Below are positions 62,756-64,000 of a stretch of 64,000 bases of DNA, one piece after another. The position numbers were made by a program, and so were the translations under genes. The notes beneath the pieces were generated by a model. That model made no database searches. It worked only from the letters and a program-made list of their open reading frames with translations, and had not been told where the DNA came from. Each line of letters starts with the position of its first letter. Positions within the stretch are counted from its first letter, which is position 1. The DNA is from Nocardia flavorosea NBRC 108225 (GTDB lineage: Bacteria; Actinomycetota; Actinomycetes; Mycobacteriales; Mycobacteriaceae). Where the stretch lies: contig NZ_BDCG01000008.1 in the NCBI RefSeq assembly GCF_001613385.1, forward strand, positions 310,001 to 374,000, written 5' to 3'.

Positions 62756-64000
62756 GTGACCATTCGACTACCCCCTGAATTTCCGGACTGGCTGGTGTCG
62801 GCGTGCGCCGGCCATTTCCCGGAAGGTGACGAAGACGCCATGCGCCGCGTCGCGGTCGCATGGACGGATACCGCCGACACCTGCGATGCCATTGCCGTCC
62901 GGCACGCCGATACCGCCGGCCAGGAGAAACTCGCGATATCCGGGCAGGCCACCGAAGCGAAGGGAGCCCGCAACAAACAGCTCGCCGAAGACCTGCGCAA
63001 TTCTGCCCAATGCTGCCGGCTCATGTCGGATCAGCTGAACACGGCAGCCCGCGATATCGAATACACGAAACTACTGGTGATCTTCACCGGAATCACGCTG
63101 CTGGCGCAACTGGCCATAGATATCGCACTGGTGGGCGTCGGCAGTATGAAAGCGGCGGCCGAAGCCGCGTGGCGGGCCGCGAGCAGAGCCGTCGCGGGGC
63201 GGGTCAAAACCGCGGAAGCCTCGGCAATGGCACGTCGTTCCGGTATACCACTGGCGAAGGTAACGGCGATCGGCGTGGGACTGGGAGCCGGAACCGGAGC
63301 CTTCGTCGATTTCGGCGCTCAATGGTGGCAGAAAGAAGTTCTCGACACGCGGGACGAAATCGACTGGGGAAATGTCGGGCGCTCCACCTTCATCGGCGCT
63401 GTCGGCGGCGGCGCCGGTGTACTGACCGCACTGCGCCTCGCGCCCGGCATCAACAAAGCCATGCAGCGTATTGCGGGGAGGTCGTCGTCCAATGCCGTGC
63501 GCTACGGCGCCCGGATCTCGGGAGCTCTGCTGATCGGCGGCGTAGGAGGCCTGGGCGGCGGCGTGGCCGGCGCCGGCGCGCAGGTCATCGCCACCGGCCG
63601 GATGCCGACGGCGAGTGAATTCAAGGCCGCCATGGTCACCGGGTTCGCCAGCGGATTCGTCGGCGCGGCCTCGGTTTTCGCACAGCCTTTCTCCCCTCCG
63701 GGAACAACCACAGCGGCCCGGTCCTCCACACCGCCCGCCCCTGATCCCGGCACATCACCACCGGCGCATACGCCGCCGGGCGACCACTCACCGGTCAATA
63801 CCACCGACCCCGCGGCACCGGGCAGCGAACGAGATTTTGCGGACAGCGAGCGCGTTTTTCGCGGCGGCGGAGGTCGACCGCCGACTGCGGTGATCGTCGA
63901 CTACATCGACGAGCACCGGGACAGGTTCGGGGTCGGCCCGATCTGCCGCGTGCTGACCGAGCACGGGCTCAAGATCGCCCCGTCTACCTACTACGCCGCG
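62756..64000 (+). CDS. CpnT-like WXG100-type effector N-terminus running in frame into IS3 orfB (partial at window end)
   Basis: GTG at 62756 opens a frame that is still open at the window end. Residues 1-105 are the WXG100-like helical module seen at the start of CpnT-type effectors (LPPEFPDWLVSACAGHFPEGDEDAMRRVAVAWTDTADT ... MSDQLNTAARDIEYTKL). Then come membrane-active hydrophobic stretches (LLVIFTGITLLAQLAIDIAL; AIGVGLGAGTGAFVDFG; FIGAVGGGAGVLTALRLAPG; ISGALLIGGVGGLGGGVAGAGAQVIATG) and a Pro/Thr linker. From about residue 358 the sequence is IS3 DNA, and from residue 379 the same frame reads orfB (VIVDYIDEHRDRFGVGPICRVLTEHG). The C-terminal toxin domain has been replaced. Confidence 0.75.
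   Translation, partial: MTIRLPPEFPDWLVSACAGHFPEGDEDAMRRVAVAWTDTADTCDAIAVRHADTAGQEKLAISGQATEAKGARNKQLAEDLRNSAQCCRLMSDQLNTAARDIEYTKLLVIFTGITLLAQLAIDIALVGVGSMKAAAEAAWRAASRAVAGRVKTAEASAMARRSGIPLAKVTAIGVGLGAGTGAFVDFGAQWWQKEVLDTRDEIDWGNVGRSTFIGAVGGGAGVLTALRLAPGINKAMQRIAGRSSSNAVRYGARISGALLIGGVGGLGGGVAGAGAQVIATGRMPTASEFKAAMVTGFASGFVGAASVFAQPFSPPGTTTAARSSTPPAPDPGTSPPAHTPPGDHSPVNTTDPAAPGSERDFADSERVFRGGGGRPPTAVIVDYIDEHRDRFGVGPICRVLTEHGLKIAPSTYYAA
63825..64000 (+). mobile_element. 5'-truncated IS3-family insertion sequence
   Basis: In one frame ANEILRTASAFFAAAEVDRRLR followed by TGA is the C-terminus of an IS3 OrfA. Overlapping it (GTGA, 63890-63893) starts OrfB: VIVDYIDEHRDRFGVGPICRVLTEHGLKIAPSTYYAA, the N-terminus of the IS3-family transposase. 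The upstream part of orfA and the left inverted repeat are missing, so the element was truncated on its left by deletion or recombination. The right end lies outside. Confidence 0.88.

Noticed and set aside
1..64000. tRNA, rRNA or riboswitch genes
   Set aside because: Scanning by eye found no convincing cloverleaf, rRNA or riboswitch sequence; a covariance-model search would be decisive and was not possible.

Overview
This high-GC window comes from an actinobacterium of the Mycobacteriales, most likely a Nocardia or close relative. The evidence is the gene content: ESX-associated proteins (EspG, PPE-like, DUF3558, CpnT-like), an LpqH-type lipoprotein, complete ergothioneine synthesis, a MoeY/GGDEF-EAL cassette and protein mannosylation. 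The order glmU-prs ... rplY-pth ... ispE-rsmA-tatD-metG-rsmI-pmt-arcA also follows the Mycobacterium tuberculosis Rv1018c-Rv1001 backbone as I remember it.

Left third (1-20.3 kb): the 3' end of glmU overlaps prs and is followed by a strong hairpin terminator. Next come a small acidic protein, a Q/G-repeat membrane protein, RNase Z and a VOC protein. A divergent HxlR regulator/NAD(P)H oxidoreductase pair follows, with inverted repeats between them. A four-gene minus-strand cassette (7.4-13.3 kb) encodes two unrecognised proteins, a TPR protein and a CHAT (caspase-like) protease with an intact His/Cys pair. Its first gene carries thirteen exact copies of a 15-bp repeat. After an LpqH-like lipoprotein lies an ESX accessory operon (DUF3558 lipoprotein, small helical protein, PPE-like, EspG). 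Then come an XRE/DUF397 pair facing two tandem small resolvase-fold proteins, and a deleted Rpn-type gene.

Middle (20.3-48 kb): the ergothioneine cluster has egtE facing egtA-orf-egtB-egtC-(27-codon ORF)-egtD, the last five joined by stop/start overlaps. The conserved housekeeping backbone follows: pth, rplY, prfC, an ABC-F ATPase, ispE, a CsoR-box-like copper chaperone gene, rsmA, tatD, metG, rsmI and pmt. Interleaved are a decayed F420-dependent oxidoreductase fragment, a SnoaL-like protein, two Abi-alpha/DUF4393 paralogues on either side of a DUF445 membrane protein, and a small His-rich membrane peptide where rpfB would be expected.

Right third (46.6-64 kb): arcA and a GntR regulator face soxR, which has a SoxR box in its own promoter. 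Then come an SDR, an orphan TrbL-like membrane protein, two tandem GyrI-like effector-binding proteins, and an acyltransferase-like/MoeY/GGDEF-EAL operon. A glycosyltransferase, a DUF4254 protein and a YbaB pair follow. The end is a damaged ESX-effector locus: a start-less Pro/Thr-rich frame leads into a zincin-like domain whose HExxH motif has become RELGH. Beside it a CpnT-like N-terminal protein runs in frame into the orfB of a 5'-truncated IS3-family element cut by the window edge. All functional calls come from reading motifs by eye; no database search was run.
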